Assembly: GCA_023409955.1 (NCBI GenBank)
Contig: JAEYQQ010000202.1
Location: 1 to 32,914, forward strand
DNA from: Bacillota bacterium
GTDB taxonomy: Bacteria; Bacillota; Clostridia; Christensenellales; Aristaeellaceae
Direction of reading: 5' to 3'
DNA: 32,914 nt
Under the pieces are notes generated by a model, which worked only from the letters and a program-made list of their open reading frames with translations, ran no database searches and was not told where the DNA came from. This document shows, one piece after another, positions 7,893-16,014 of the stretch; the stretch's first letter is position 1, and each line of letters begins with the position of its first letter. Position numbers and translations under genes: made by a program.

Positions 7893-8858
7893 ATGAAGCT
7901 ATCTGTTTTTACCCCAGTACTGGCATCCATTTCGCTTGAGGAAGCCTGTAAATATCTCCATTCCAACGATGTTCACTGGATTGAAATGGGCAGCGGCGGA
8001 TATCCTGGAAAAGCCCACTGCAATCCAAAAGAGCTGCTTGCTAACCCTGCGAAGTTGGAAGAGTTCACGGCTACCCTGAAAAAATACGACATCTCCCTGG
8101 CTTCACTTTCTGTTCATGGCAACCCCGTTCATCCCGATAAGGAGATTGCAGCCAGATTCCATACCGATTTTGAAAACGCTGTGCTATTGGCCGAAAAGCT
8201 TGGCGTCACCCGTGTTGTCACCTTCAGTGGTTGCCCCGGTGGAAGTCCTGAAGACAAAACCCCCAACTGGGTCACCTGCTCTTGGCCGGATGACTACAAA
8301 AGCATACTAGAGTACCAGTGGAATCAGGTTCTGATCCCCTATTGGAAGAAGACCTCTGCCTGGGCTGCAGAGCATGGCATCCAGAAAATCGCCTTTGAAA
8401 TGCATCCCGGCTTCTGTGTATATAACCCGGAGACGCTGCTTCGCCTACGCCGGGCAGTCGGCCCCATCCTCGGTGCCAATCTGGATCCCAGCCACCTATT
8501 CTGGCAGGGGATTGATCCTGTGGCTGCCATTCGCACCCTGGGGGATGCCATTTACTTCTTCCACGCTAAAGACACCAAAATCAACCCCTACAATACCGCC
8601 ACCAATGGCGTACTGGATGTTCGCCACTATGGCGACGAGGCACAACGCAGCTGGATCTTCCGCACCGTTGGCTATGGCCATGATATGGGCGTATGGAAGG
8701 ACATTATCAGCAGCCTTCGCATGGTTGGCTATGATGACATTATTTCCATCGAGCACGAAGACAGCCTCATGAGTCCTCTGGAAGGCTTAAACAAGGCCAT
8801 CTCTTTCCTGAAGCAGGTTTTGATTTTCGAAGATGCCGGTCCTATCTACTGGGCGTAA
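7893..8858 (+). CDS. Sugar phosphate isomerase/epimerase-like TIM barrel (AP endonuclease 2 superfamily)
   Basis: This 321-residue protein fits the xylose isomerase-like TIM-barrel family. Likely metal ligands sit on successive strands: Glu169 in AFEMHPGF, Asp198 and His201 in NLDPSHLFW, His224 in FFHAKDTK, and Glu287 in SIEHED. Members isomerise or epimerise sugars, polyols and inositol intermediates. The substrate is not readable here. AGGAGGA precedes the ATG. The next gene, glmM, starts 10 bases after its stop, so they share the promoter at 7811-7839. The pairing with an amino-sugar gene hints at sugar metabolism but proves nothing. Confidence 0.85.
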   Translation: MKLSVFTPVLASISLEEACKYLHSNDVHWIEMGSGGYPGKAHCNPKELLANPAKLEEFTATLKKYDISLASLSVHGNPVHPDKEIAARFHTDFENAVLLAEKLGVTRVVTFSGCPGGSPEDKTPNWVTCSWPDDYKSILEYQWNQVLIPYWKKTSAWAAEHGIQKIAFEMHPGFCVYNPETLLRLRRAVGPILGANLDPSHLFWQGIDPVAAIRTLGDAIYFFHAKDTKINPYNTATNGVLDVRHYGDEAQRSWIFRTVGYGHDMGVWKDIISSLRMVGYDDIISIEHEDSLMSPLEGLNKAISFLKQVLIFEDAGPIYWA

Positions 8859-8868
8859 GGAGAATGCT

Positions 8869-10215
8869 ATGCCAAGGTTATTTGGAACCGATGGTGTTAG
8901 AGGTATTGCCAATGCAGACCTGACATGCGACATGGCCTTCAAACTAGGCCAGGCGGGTGCTTTTGTTCTGGGCAGCAATGTCCATAGACCCACCCTGCTT
9001 GTCGGCCGGGATACGCGCATCAGCGGTGAAATGCTGGAGTCAGCTTTGGTAGCCGGTATATGCTCAGTTGGTGCAAGGGCTGTATTGGTGGATGTGCTGC
9101 CCACTCCGGGTATCGCATATCTCACCCGGTATTATGGTGCTGATGCCGGTGTGGTTATATCAGCTTCCCATAACACGGTGGAATATAATGGTATTAAGTT
9201 TTTTGACCGCAATGGATGCAAACTGCCCGATGAAATGGAAGACCGCATTGAGGCCATTTTGACACACGGCGATTCTGACATGGTGCTTCCCACAGGTGTC
9301 AAGATTGGCCGCCGCGTGCGCCAGATCAACGCCCAGCGCCGCTACATCGACTTTGTCAAGGAAACCACCTCAGAAAGCCTGGAAGGCCTTCACATTGTGG
9401 TAGACTGCGCCCAAGGTGCCGCCTACCAGGTGGCACCCCTGGCCCTTCGTGAGCTTGGTGCTAACGTTTCAGTGTACTATCATGAGCCGGATGGTACCAA
9501 TATCAATGAGAATTGCGGATCCACCCACCCAGAGCGGCTTTGCGAGCTGGTTCGTGAGCTTGGTGCAGATATCGGTATTGCCTTTGATGGCGATGCAGAC
9601 CGATTGATTGCAGTAGATGAACGCGGTCAGATCATTAACGGTGATCAGGTGATGGCCATCTGTGCCATTCACTTAAAGGAACAGGGCAAGTTGAAAAACA
9701 ACACCCTGGTTACCACCGTTATGAGCAATATGGGTCTGGATATTGCACTGAAAAAGCATGGCATCGAAAATGTTAAAACCAAAGTCGGCGACCGTTATGT
9801 TCTGGAAAGGATGTTGGCTGAAGGTTATTCTCTGGGCGGTGAGCAAAGCGGCCATGTTATTTTCCTGGATTACAACACCACAGGCGATGGCCTGATTACT
9901 GCCATACAGCTGCTGAGCATTATGGTCAAAACAAAGCAGAGCCTAGGCAGGCTGGCAAAGGTGATGCAGGTTTTGCCTCAGTCTCAGTATGGCGCAAAGG
10001 TGTCTGACAGTCGGAAATCCGAATATGCTAAAGATGCTGAAATCATTGAAGCCATTAAGGCTTTGGAAAACAAGTACGAAGGACGCGGCCGCGTGCTGGT
10101 CCGTGCCAGCGGCACTGAGCCTCTTGTACGTGTAATGATCGAAGGCGAGAATCAGTATGAGATGGATGCGGATGTGTACCGCTTGTCCATGCTCATAGAA
10201 AGCAAACTGCAATAG
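8869..10215 (+). CDS. glmM: Phosphoglucosamine mutase GlmM
   Basis: GlmM converts glucosamine-6-phosphate to glucosamine-1-phosphate on the way to UDP-GlcNAc and peptidoglycan. The start is ATG at 8869 with TAAGGAG just upstream, giving MPRLFGTDGVRG, the family's normal beginning; the longer open frame from 8833 is not needed. The product has 448 residues, as usual. The phosphoserine loop is ISASHNTVEYNGIKFF, with the catalytic Ser at residue 100. The Mg site is DGDADR (Asp240, 242 and 244), and the C-terminal phosphate-binding loop is RASGTEPLVRV. The loop has Thr where many relatives have Pro (SASHNP). The gene is followed by a strong terminator. Confidence 0.96.
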   Translation: MPRLFGTDGVRGIANADLTCDMAFKLGQAGAFVLGSNVHRPTLLVGRDTRISGEMLESALVAGICSVGARAVLVDVLPTPGIAYLTRYYGADAGVVISASHNTVEYNGIKFFDRNGCKLPDEMEDRIEAILTHGDSDMVLPTGVKIGRRVRQINAQRRYIDFVKETTSESLEGLHIVVDCAQGAAYQVAPLALRELGANVSVYYHEPDGTNINENCGSTHPERLCELVRELGADIGIAFDGDADRLIAVDERGQIINGDQVMAICAIHLKEQGKLKNNTLVTTVMSNMGLDIALKKHGIENVKTKVGDRYVLERMLAEGYSLGGEQSGHVIFLDYNTTGDGLITAIQLLSIMVKTKQSLGRLAKVMQVLPQSQYGAKVSDSRKSEYAKDAEIIEAIKALENKYEGRGRVLVRASGTEPLVRVMIEGENQYEMDADVYRLSMLIESKLQ

Positions 10216-10220
10216 CACAC

Positions 10221-10258
10221 AATGCAGGCGCTGGCATCACCAGCGCTTGCATTTTTTA
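10221..10258 (+). terminator. Intrinsic terminator after glmM
   Basis: AATGCAGGCGCTGG (10221-10234) pairs with CCAGCGCTTGCATT (10240-10253) with one wobble, and T6 follows. Confidence 0.88.
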
Positions 10259-10264
10259 TACGCA

Positions 10265-10297
10265 AAAGCGCCGGTCAGAACTTCTGACCGGCGCTTT
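10265..10297 (-). terminator. Intrinsic terminator after secG
   Basis: A 16-bp perfect inverted repeat (AAAGCGCCGGTCAGAA with its complement) lies 13 bases beyond the secG stop, with TTTT on the minus-strand side. It stands back to back with the glmM terminator. Confidence 0.8.
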
Positions 10298-10310
10298 ACA
10301 TTCATACAAA

Positions 10311-10547
10311 TCAGGAAATGATGATTGTCAGCAAGGACATGGCTACGAAAATGCCAGCGCAAATCTTGGTAAGCAAAGCCAGCTTGCCTTCGATAGATTT
10401 GGCCTTGTTTTTGCCGAAGAAGGTTTCAGCGCCACCGGAAATTGCGCCCAACCCCTGGGATTGCCCACTCTGCAAAAGCACAGTCACTATCATTACCAGG
10501 GCAGAAATGACCAGAAAAATATTGATCACGATTTCCAAAAACTGCAT
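10311..10547 (-). CDS. secG: Preprotein translocase subunit SecG
   Basis: This 78-residue membrane protein has two TM helices (about 5-25 and 55-77). The conserved cytosolic loop LLQSGQSQGLGAISGGAETFFGKNKAK is visible in part as SGQSQGLGAISGG. SecG assists SecYE/SecA protein export at the membrane. AAGGAGGG precedes the ATG at a normal distance. The gene stands alone, with a promoter at 10579-10607 and a terminator at 10265-10297. Length and motif leave little doubt. Confidence 0.95.
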   Translation of the reverse strand: MQFLEIVINIFLVISALVMIVTVLLQSGQSQGLGAISGGAETFFGKNKAKSIEGKLALLTKICAGIFVAMSLLTIIIS

Positions 10548-10578
10548 TTTGAAACCCTCCTTGAACTAAAGCTCAATT

Positions 10579-10607
10579 ATCATACCATGTTTACAGGAAA
10601 AATACAA
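10579..10607 (-). promoter_or_regulatory. secG promoter
   Basis: On the minus strand, TTGTAT (10602-10607) and TATGAT (10579-10584) have a 17-base spacer, about 31 bases before the secG ATG. Confidence 0.6.
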
Positions 10608-10637
10608 GCATTCTCCAAAAAGATGGTATATATCTGA

Positions 10638-10669
10638 CAAAGAAAATATAACTGCCTGTTACACAGGCA
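10638..10669 (-). terminator. Terminator overlapping the end of the OadA-like gene
   Basis: TGCCTGT-GTA-ACAGGCA (minus strand, 10653-10669) contains the stop codon in its stem-loop. A T-rich stretch, TTATATTTTCTTTG, follows. It closes the four-gene operon. Confidence 0.5.
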
Positions 10670-12059
10670 TGGTCATATCCTCACGGTTCAGCATTGTATG
10701 ATCGATGCCATATTTCTGAGCCTGGCGGTACTTAAAGAACTTCGTCGCCACCTGGGGGAACAGGGCATAAGACAGTACATCCTCTTCCTGTTCATAGTAT
10801 TCACGAATCTCTTCACGGTATTTATCAAGCTCCGGAGGAATGTCGTCAGCAGGCCGCTTGGTGATAACAGCTGCATCGCCAATGACCTTCCTGCGGACTT
10901 CATCATCGACAGGAGCAGGCAAACGCCCATATTCGCCCCGCAGCATCGCCTTGGTTTCCTTGGAAACCAGCTTGTAACGCTCACCGCCCAGAATGTTCAT
11001 TACTGCCTGGGTGCCTACGATCTGGCTGGTGGGTGTTACCAGCGGCGGATAGCCGCAATCCTTGCGGACATTGGGGATCTCGGCCAGCACATCGTAATAT
11101 TTGTCCATGGCATTGGCTTCTTTCAATTGACCTATGAGGTTGGAAAGCATGCCGCCAGGCACCTGGTAGATCAGAGTATTCGTATCAACCGACAGCACGC
11201 GCTCTGCATCGCGCCAGCCATCCTTGGCCAGCCGCTGAGCCACACCGCGGAAATAGGCGGCAATCTCGCTTAAGAGGCCCAAATCAAAGCCAGTATCATA
11301 CTCGGTACCCTTGAGCGTCGCCACCAATGCTTCAGTAGCCGGCTGGGCAGTACCGTTCCCCAGGGGGGACAAGGCGGTATCCACAATATCCACGCCAGCC
11401 TCTACCGCCTTTAAAAGCGTCATATCGCCGGTACCGGTGGTGTTGTGAGTGTGCATAACGATAGGCAGGCGAGTTGCGGCCTTTAGCCGCTTGATGAGGG
11501 AATAGGCATTGTAAGGTAGCAGCAAATTTGCCATATCCTTAATGCAGATAATATCTGCGCCCATGGCTTCAATATCTTCTGCCAGTTTTACAAAATAATC
11601 TTCCGTATGAACTGGGGATATGGTATAGCTCATGGCCACTTCTGCGGTTCCGCCATACTTTTTGGTGGCTTTCACTGCTGTTTCCATATTGCGAAGATCA
11701 TTGAGGGCATCGAAAGTACGTATGATATCGATGCCATTCTCAATAGACTTTTTCACAAAGTAGTCCACAACGTCATCAGCATAATGCTTGTAGCCAAGGA
11801 TATTCTGGCCCCGCAGCAGCATTTGAAGCTTTGTATTGGGCAGCGCCTTGCGCAAAGTACGGAGCCTTTCCCAGGGATCTTCGTTTAAAAACCGCAGGCA
11901 GGCATCAAAGGTGGCCCCGCCCCAGCATTCCAGGGAGAAATACCCCACCTTGTCCAGCTTCTCACAGGCAGGCAGCATTTCACTGGTCTTCATGCGGGTG
12001 GCAGCTTGTGACTGGTGTGCATCCCGCAATATGGTATCTGTAATCAAAACTTTGGGCAT
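10659..12059 (-). CDS. oadA: Pyruvate/oxaloacetate carboxyltransferase (OadA / transcarboxylase 5S-like)
   Basis: This 466-residue TIM-barrel carboxyltransferase moves CO2 between biotin and pyruvate/oxaloacetate. Active-site elements are visible: LRDAHQSQ with metal ligand Asp13, the lysine to be carbamylated in ICIKDMAN (Lys174), and HTHNTTG (His203 and His205). It lacks the C-terminal biotin domain of full OadA/PycB. The biotin carrier is instead the gene just upstream (32-base gap). AAAGGAG precedes the ATG. It is the last gene of the operon from the promoter near 14491. It could serve as OadA of a Na+-pumping decarboxylase, as PycB, or as the 5S subunit of transcarboxylase. The neighbouring MmdA-like gene favours the last. 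Confidence 0.9.
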   Translation of the reverse strand: MPKVLITDTILRDAHQSQAATRMKTSEMLPACEKLDKVGYFSLECWGGATFDACLRFLNEDPWERLRTLRKALPNTKLQMLLRGQNILGYKHYADDVVDYFVKKSIENGIDIIRTFDALNDLRNMETAVKATKKYGGTAEVAMSYTISPVHTEDYFVKLAEDIEAMGADIICIKDMANLLLPYNAYSLIKRLKAATRLPIVMHTHNTTGTGDMTLLKAVEAGVDIVDTALSPLGNGTAQPATEALVATLKGTEYDTGFDLGLLSEIAAYFRGVAQRLAKDGWRDAERVLSVDTNTLIYQVPGGMLSNLIGQLKEANAMDKYYDVLAEIPNVRKDCGYPPLVTPTSQIVGTQAVMNILGGERYKLVSKETKAMLRGEYGRLPAPVDDEVRRKVIGDAAVITKRPADDIPPELDKYREEIREYYEQEEDVLSYALFPQVATKFFKYRQAQKYGIDHTMLNREDMTMPV

Positions 12060-12091
12060 TTTGAGTTTCTCCTTTACAAGCGTGCGGCCTC

Positions 12092-12535
12092 TCAGGCGAT
12101 TGTCACAAGCACATCATTGGCGTTTACGCTGGCGCCTTTGCTTGTAACAATCTGAACCACTGTGCCATCCACCGGAGATATGATTTCATTCTCCATTTTC
12201 ATGGCTTCCAGTATCAGAAGCACGCCGCCCTTTTTCACAGCATCGCCTTCCTTGACTTTTACATCAACAACGGTACCGGGCATGGGCGCTTTCACCGGCT
12301 GGCCGCCGGCTGCAGGCGCAGCCTTTGCAGCGGGTGCTGGGGCCGCAGCAGCCGGGACAGGTGCAGCTGCAACAGGTGCAGCAGCAACAGGTGCAGCGGC
12401 AGGAGCTATGGGTGCCGGGGCAGCCATAACAGGAGCCGGTACAGCGGACCGGATGACAGGCGTAGCGCCTGCGGCAACTTCTTCAACTTCCACTTCATAA
12501 GATACCCCGTTGACAGTAATCAAAAACTTACGCAT
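12092..12535 (-). CDS. Biotin carboxyl carrier protein (transcarboxylase 1.3S-like)
   Basis: The protein has 147 residues in three parts. A short beta-like N-terminus (MRKFLITVNGVSYEVEVEE) is followed by a flexible Ala/Pro-rich linker (about 31-79), then a biotinyl domain (about 80-147) with EAMKMEN. Lys113 is the residue to be biotinylated. The domain swings carboxybiotin between the two carboxyltransferases. GAGGAGG precedes the ATG. The gene sits between the OadG-like and OadA-like genes. The linker DNA holds three tandem 15-bp units. The protein is longer than classical 1.3S (about 123 residues) mainly because of the linker. Confidence 0.92.
   Translation of the reverse strand: MRKFLITVNGVSYEVEVEEVAAGATPVIRSAVPAPVMAAPAPIAPAAAPVAAAPVAAAPVPAAAAPAPAAKAAPAAGGQPVKAPMPGTVVDVKVKEGDAVKKGGVLLILEAMKMENEIISPVDGTVVQIVTSKGASVNANDVLVTIA
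12357..12401. repeat. Three tandem 15-bp units in the biotin-carrier linker
   Basis: Three copies of ACAGGTGCAGCNGCA lie head to tail (12357-12371, 12372-12386, 12387-12401), differing at one base. On the minus strand they encode repeated Ala/Pro/Val residues of the flexible linker. Confidence 0.85.
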
Positions 12536-12561
12536 ATCGATTTCCTCCTCATAATGATCGC

Positions 12562-12930
12562 TTACATGCGGCTATATACTTGTTCTTCACGCCCTGCTTT
12601 TTGCCAGGACGGGCTATTTTGAATGCGCCGTACCTTGCGAACTACAAATCCGGCTGTGCTGTCATCCCACATGGCGGATACGGCAGCAGTTATTACAGCT
12701 ATCAGCTGTTCCTGTTCCTCTTTTAAAAGGGTGGCTGCCACTGCAGCTGTTAGTACAGCTGCTAATTCATCATCCACCGGCTGCAGCGAATCGGGTGCTT
12801 TTGCTTCCTTCTTTTTATCCAAAGCGGCGTACCGCAAAAGAATCGCACCGCCGATAATCATCGCCAGCCCGGCAAAAACAATGATCGCGCCTACCGTGGA
12901 TACAGATAGTCCCAATATTACCAGGTCCAT
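12562..12930 (-). CDS. OadG-like gamma subunit (sodium pump decarboxylase type)
   Basis: The protein has 122 residues. One TM helix sits at the N-terminus (about 5-33, FAGLAMIIGGAILLRY). A charged stretch and an Ala-rich helical middle follow. The C-terminus GFVVRKVRRIQNSPSWQKAGR is the typical OAD_gamma ending, visible as RRIQNSPSWQKAGR. In Na+-translocating decarboxylases this subunit anchors the carboxyltransferase and the biotin carrier to the membrane beta subunit. No beta subunit (OadB/MmdB/GcdB, a multi-TM protein) is found in this window. The gene lies 18 bases after the MmdA-like gene with a modest ribosome site. Confidence 0.8.
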   Translation of the reverse strand: MDLVILGLSVSTVGAIIVFAGLAMIIGGAILLRYAALDKKKEAKAPDSLQPVDDELAAVLTAAVAATLLKEEQEQLIAVITAAVSAMWDDSTAGFVVRKVRRIQNSPSWQKAGREEQVYSRM

Positions 12931-12948
12931 TTACTCACCCATCCCTTC

Positions 12949-14433
12949 TCACAACGGCAGGTTGCCGTGTTTCTTGGGCGGGTTAGAATCCCGCTTGGAA
13001 GACAGCATCTCAATGGCTGCAATCAGGTACTTGCGGGTTTGCTCCGGCTCGATCACATCATCTAGCATACCATCCCTGGCTGCTTGAACGCCGTCGGCCA
13101 CATTTTGTGCATATTCCAAAATCAGCTTTTCTCTTGCCTCAAGAACTGGCTCCGTGCTTTGCTGCAATTCCTTGCTGTAGAGCACTTGCACGGCCGCTTC
13201 TGGTGATAGGGCAGATATGACTGTACCCGGCCAGCCATAGGCCACATCCGCATTGGCCTTGCCGCCCATGGCCACATAGCTTATACCAATCGCATTGCCC
13301 ACAATCACAGAAACCTTGGGACAGGTAGCTTCAGCGTACGAATACAATAGCTGACCGGCAGCGGTGAGTATACGGTTTTGCTCTTCCGGTTCCACGATCT
13401 TAAGGCCCGTTGAGTTGATGAGGCTTACCACCGGCAGGCTGTAGCAATCGCAGAAGCGTACAAACCTGGCTGCCTTAGCCATTGATCCAGGGCAAAGCCT
13501 GCCTTCGTTATGCTTGGCGTTGCTGCAAACAACACCAACTGTACGACCGCCCAAGCGACCAAGTATAATACGGATAGCCTTCGCATAATCACCGTTAAGC
13601 TCAATAAAGCTGCCGCCATCCATAAGGGAGGCTAGAAGGGCGTCAGAATCAGCCGGGTCCACTGCATTCATCAGCCTGTTTAAATCATCGGTATCTACAA
13701 TGGGGGCATCTTCAGTATTGCAGCCCGGCAGCAAATCCAGCACATCGACAGCCAGTTTAAATGCTGCCTCCTCATTGTCTGCCACCAACGATACGGCTCC
13801 CTGGGTTGAAAGCATTTGAGCGCTGCCCAGTGTTTTTGCGGTATAGTCTTTACCGGTTGCTGCGCTTACGACCTGTGGACCAAAGACCATCAACTCGCCA
13901 ACATCCTTGGCCATGATGCTGATATCGGCCAAACGGGCAATCAATGCCGCACCGCCGACACAGGGCCCCAGCACCAGGGAAACAATCGGGCATACGCCGC
14001 TCATTCTGGACAGCTTAGCGTAAATGCCTGCGTATGCATCCATTGCACGGGCACCTTCGTCCAGCCGGACTCCGGTGCTGTCGCACAAGGCAAGCACCGG
14101 TGCTCCCGTCTTTTGTGCCAAGTCCAAAACCTTCATTATTTTGGCTGCCTGAAGCTGCCCCATGGCTCCGCCATGCACAGTAAAGTCCTGGGCAAACAAA
14201 TATACAGGACGTTCACGGATGGTGCCGTAGCCTGTCACCACCCCGGCTCCCTCATCCCCGCGGGATACAAGGGTATCCATTTCCACAAAGCTCCCTTGAT
14301 CCAGTAGCTTTGCAATGCGCTGGCGTGCTGTTAACTTGCCCGCCGCATGCTGCTTTTCTACTTTCCCAGCGTCACCGCTGATGATGTCCCTTCTTTTATC
14401 AAGTACCTTAAGAGCACCCTGGGTATCGCTCAT
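12949..14433 (-). CDS. mmdA: Acyl-CoA carboxyltransferase (MmdA / transcarboxylase 12S-like)
   Basis: This 494-residue protein has the two crotonase-like halves of biotin-dependent acyl-CoA carboxyltransferases (methylmalonyl-CoA decarboxylase alpha, PCC beta, transcarboxylase 12S). Oxyanion regions are visible in the N-half (PCVGGAALIARLADISIM) and the C-half (VGNAIGISYVAMGGKANAD). The last part, DGMLDDVIEPEQTR, is the family's usual ending. The start is ATG at 14433, because GGGAGGAG precedes it and MSDTQGALKVLDKRRD is the normal N-terminus; the longer frame from 14490 is not used. It is the first gene of a four-gene operon. Methylmalonyl-CoA is the likely substrate, but propionyl-, glutaconyl- or malonyl-CoA cannot be excluded. 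Confidence 0.92.
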   Translation of the reverse strand: MSDTQGALKVLDKRRDIISGDAGKVEKQHAAGKLTARQRIAKLLDQGSFVEMDTLVSRGDEGAGVVTGYGTIRERPVYLFAQDFTVHGGAMGQLQAAKIMKVLDLAQKTGAPVLALCDSTGVRLDEGARAMDAYAGIYAKLSRMSGVCPIVSLVLGPCVGGAALIARLADISIMAKDVGELMVFGPQVVSAATGKDYTAKTLGSAQMLSTQGAVSLVADNEEAAFKLAVDVLDLLPGCNTEDAPIVDTDDLNRLMNAVDPADSDALLASLMDGGSFIELNGDYAKAIRIILGRLGGRTVGVVCSNAKHNEGRLCPGSMAKAARFVRFCDCYSLPVVSLINSTGLKIVEPEEQNRILTAAGQLLYSYAEATCPKVSVIVGNAIGISYVAMGGKANADVAYGWPGTVISALSPEAAVQVLYSKELQQSTEPVLEAREKLILEYAQNVADGVQAARDGMLDDVIEPEQTRKYLIAAIEMLSSKRDSNPPKKHGNLPL

Positions 14434-14490
14434 GCTGTTCTCCTCCCGTGGCTTCCCTATGAACCTAATAAGGTAATTAAAAACGTTCAA

Positions 14491-14518
14491 ATTCTAGCCA
14501 ATTTCAATTATTCTACAA
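14491..14518 (-). promoter_or_regulatory. Candidate promoter of the carboxyltransferase operon
   Basis: On the minus strand, TTGTAG (14513-14518) and TAGAAT (14491-14496) are separated by 16 bases, about 58 bases before the ATG at 14433. Confidence 0.4.
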
Positions 14519-14577
14519 TCCCCCCCTATTTCCTGCCCTTTTAATAATTTTCATTGTTTTTAAGTTTGGCAATTAAT

Positions 14578-14596
14578 GAAAAAACCGCTTTAAGCG
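14578..14596 (-). terminator. Second hairpin with T-run beyond mnmM
   Basis: CCGCT-TAA-AGCGG followed by TTTTTT on the minus strand. The stem is short (5-6 bp). It probably backs up the terminator at 14656-14716 before the next operon's promoter. Confidence 0.45.
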
Positions 14597-14655
14597 GCTT
14601 AAGGCTGTAAAAATATTCAGGAAGTAGGAAGAGCCAAGGTCCTCTAATTACAGAT

Positions 14656-14716
14656 AAAAAAACCGGAGCGATAGATAACGCAATTTTTGATAGCCGCAAG
14701 ATGTTATTCTATTGCT
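14656..14716 (-). terminator. Terminator overlapping the mnmM stop codon
   Basis: On the minus strand, AGCAATAGAATAAC (14716-14703, containing the TAG stop) pairs with GTTATCTATCGCT (14679-14667) with one bulge and a wobble. CCGG and seven Ts follow. Confidence 0.5.
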
Positions 14717-15275
14717 TCTGCAGAATAAAGCACTCCGGAGATCCTTGCCCCGCATTTACAAACCGCTGCTGCAGAATATTAAATGCCTGAGGGGGATAAG
14801 TGGCCAGCCAGCTTGTTAGCTCATTGAGTTCTCTTGTTCCTTCATCATGGCCTGGATAAACACAAATGGTGCAAACGCCGCCTGGCATCAGCAGGTTCAG
14901 GCAACCCGTTATTGCCATTTGGGTTGTCTCCCAGCGGGTGGTGATACTTTTGTCACCGCCTGGAAGCCAGCCCAAATTGAACACCGCCAGCTTCACCGGA
15001 CTTAACACCATTTCCTGTACATGTTCATGGCCCATGCAATAAAGCGTGCACCGGTCAAGGAGCCCTTCGGCATTTAGCAGCTCCCGGGTCTTTTCAACCG
15101 CCGCAAGTTGTACATCAAAGGCGATCACCTGTCCCCGCTCCCCAACCAGCCGCGCCAAATTGCAAGTGTCATGGCCGTTGCCCATGGTGGCATCAATCAC
15201 CACGTCGCCAGGCTGAATCACCCTGCTATGGCAATCCAATGCCAAATACCTAGCGCTCTTTAACAAAAAAGCCAT
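14709..15275 (-). CDS. mnmM: tRNA 5-aminomethyl-2-thiouridine methyltransferase (MnmM/YtqB family)
   Basis: The protein has 188 residues with a class I SAM-methyltransferase fold. The SAM loop is VIDATMGNGHDTCNLA (about 26-41) and the acidic ribose-binding end is AFDVQ. The family signature is NLGWLPGGDKSITT (about 99-112), followed by a TTQ motif and a GG-x-CTICVYPGHDEG strand. YtqB-type proteins were shown in Bacillus subtilis to finish mnm5s2U at the tRNA wobble base. The ATG lies 7 bases after the pseudouridine synthase stop, so the two are coupled. The gene closes an RNA-modification operon. Confidence 0.85.
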   Translation of the reverse strand: MAFLLKSARYLALDCHSRVIQPGDVVIDATMGNGHDTCNLARLVGERGQVIAFDVQLAAVEKTRELLNAEGLLDRCTLYCMGHEHVQEMVLSPVKLAVFNLGWLPGGDKSITTRWETTQMAITGCLNLLMPGGVCTICVYPGHDEGTRELNELTSWLATYPPQAFNILQQRFVNAGQGSPECFILQKQ

Positions 15276-15282
15276 TGGCTGC

Positions 15283-15987
15283 TCACAAACCCTTCAAAAC
15301 CCGTACTTCATCATCCGTCAGATGACGCCACTGGCCCCGGCCCACATCCCCCAGCTTTACCGGCCCAAATTGCACCCGGCGCAAAAGCACCACCTGATGG
15401 CCCACCGCTTCAAACATACGGCGAACCTGGCGGTTGCGGCCTTCATGGATGGTTACAAGCGCAGTTGTGGAAAAAGCATCGTACTTGATAATGCGCACCT
15501 TAGCGGGCGACGTTTTCTTGTTGTTTAGCCATACGCCGTCCTGAATCCTCCGGGCCGTCTCCACTTCCAGACGGTTGGAAACCTTGGCCAAATATACCTT
15601 GTCTACTTCTTTGCTGGGGTGCAAAAGCCGCTGGGTCAGTTCACCGTCGTTGGTTAAAAGCAACAGGCCTTCACTGTCATAATCCAGTCGGCCTACAGGA
15701 TACAAACGTACAGGATAATCCCGAAATTTATCCAGCACCGTTGGGCGCCCTTCAGGATCAGAGGCGGTTGCCACCTCACCCATGGGCTTGTGGTACAGCA
15801 GGTAATGCTTTTCTTCCTCCAACTGAACCGGTTGTCCATCCACCAGTACAACGTCAGTAAGCTCCACCTGCACACCCATCTGCGTGACAACGGTGCCGTT
15901 GATCAAAACACGGCCTTCGGCTATCATTTTCTCCGCCGCACGCCGGGATGCCACTCCGCACTGGGCCAAATATTTTTGTAAGCGCAT
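15283..15987 (-). CDS. rluB: RluB-family rRNA pseudouridine synthase
   Basis: The protein has 234 residues. An S4 RNA-binding domain (about 1-58, MRLQKYLAQCGVASRRAAE) is followed by the RsuA/RluB catalytic domain. The catalytic Asp102 lies in GRLDYDSEGLLLLTNDGEL, and the later motif is HEGRNRQVRRMFEAVGH. The family makes pseudouridine in 23S or 16S rRNA; length and context fit RluB (23S, position 2605 region) better than RsuA. AAGGGATC precedes the ATG. It follows the GNAT gene by 27 bases and is coupled to mnmM. Confidence 0.93.
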   Translation of the reverse strand: MRLQKYLAQCGVASRRAAEKMIAEGRVLINGTVVTQMGVQVELTDVVLVDGQPVQLEEEKHYLLYHKPMGEVATASDPEGRPTVLDKFRDYPVRLYPVGRLDYDSEGLLLLTNDGELTQRLLHPSKEVDKVYLAKVSNRLEVETARRIQDGVWLNNKKTSPAKVRIIKYDAFSTTALVTIHEGRNRQVRRMFEAVGHQVVLLRRVQFGPVKLGDVGRGQWRHLTDDEVRVLKGL

Positions 15988-16014
15988 ATGATCCCTTTCA
16001 GCATATAGTGTGGT

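Noticed and set aside
9163..9210. GlmM active-site loop with Thr in place of Pro (SASHNT)
   Set aside because: The catalytic Ser and the surrounding residues are intact and this position varies in Firmicute GlmM, so it is not evidence of altered function.
12162..12500. Ala/Thr/Gly-rich 112-codon frame on the plus strand
   Set aside because: Mirror image of the Ala/Pro linker of the biotin carrier; low complexity only.
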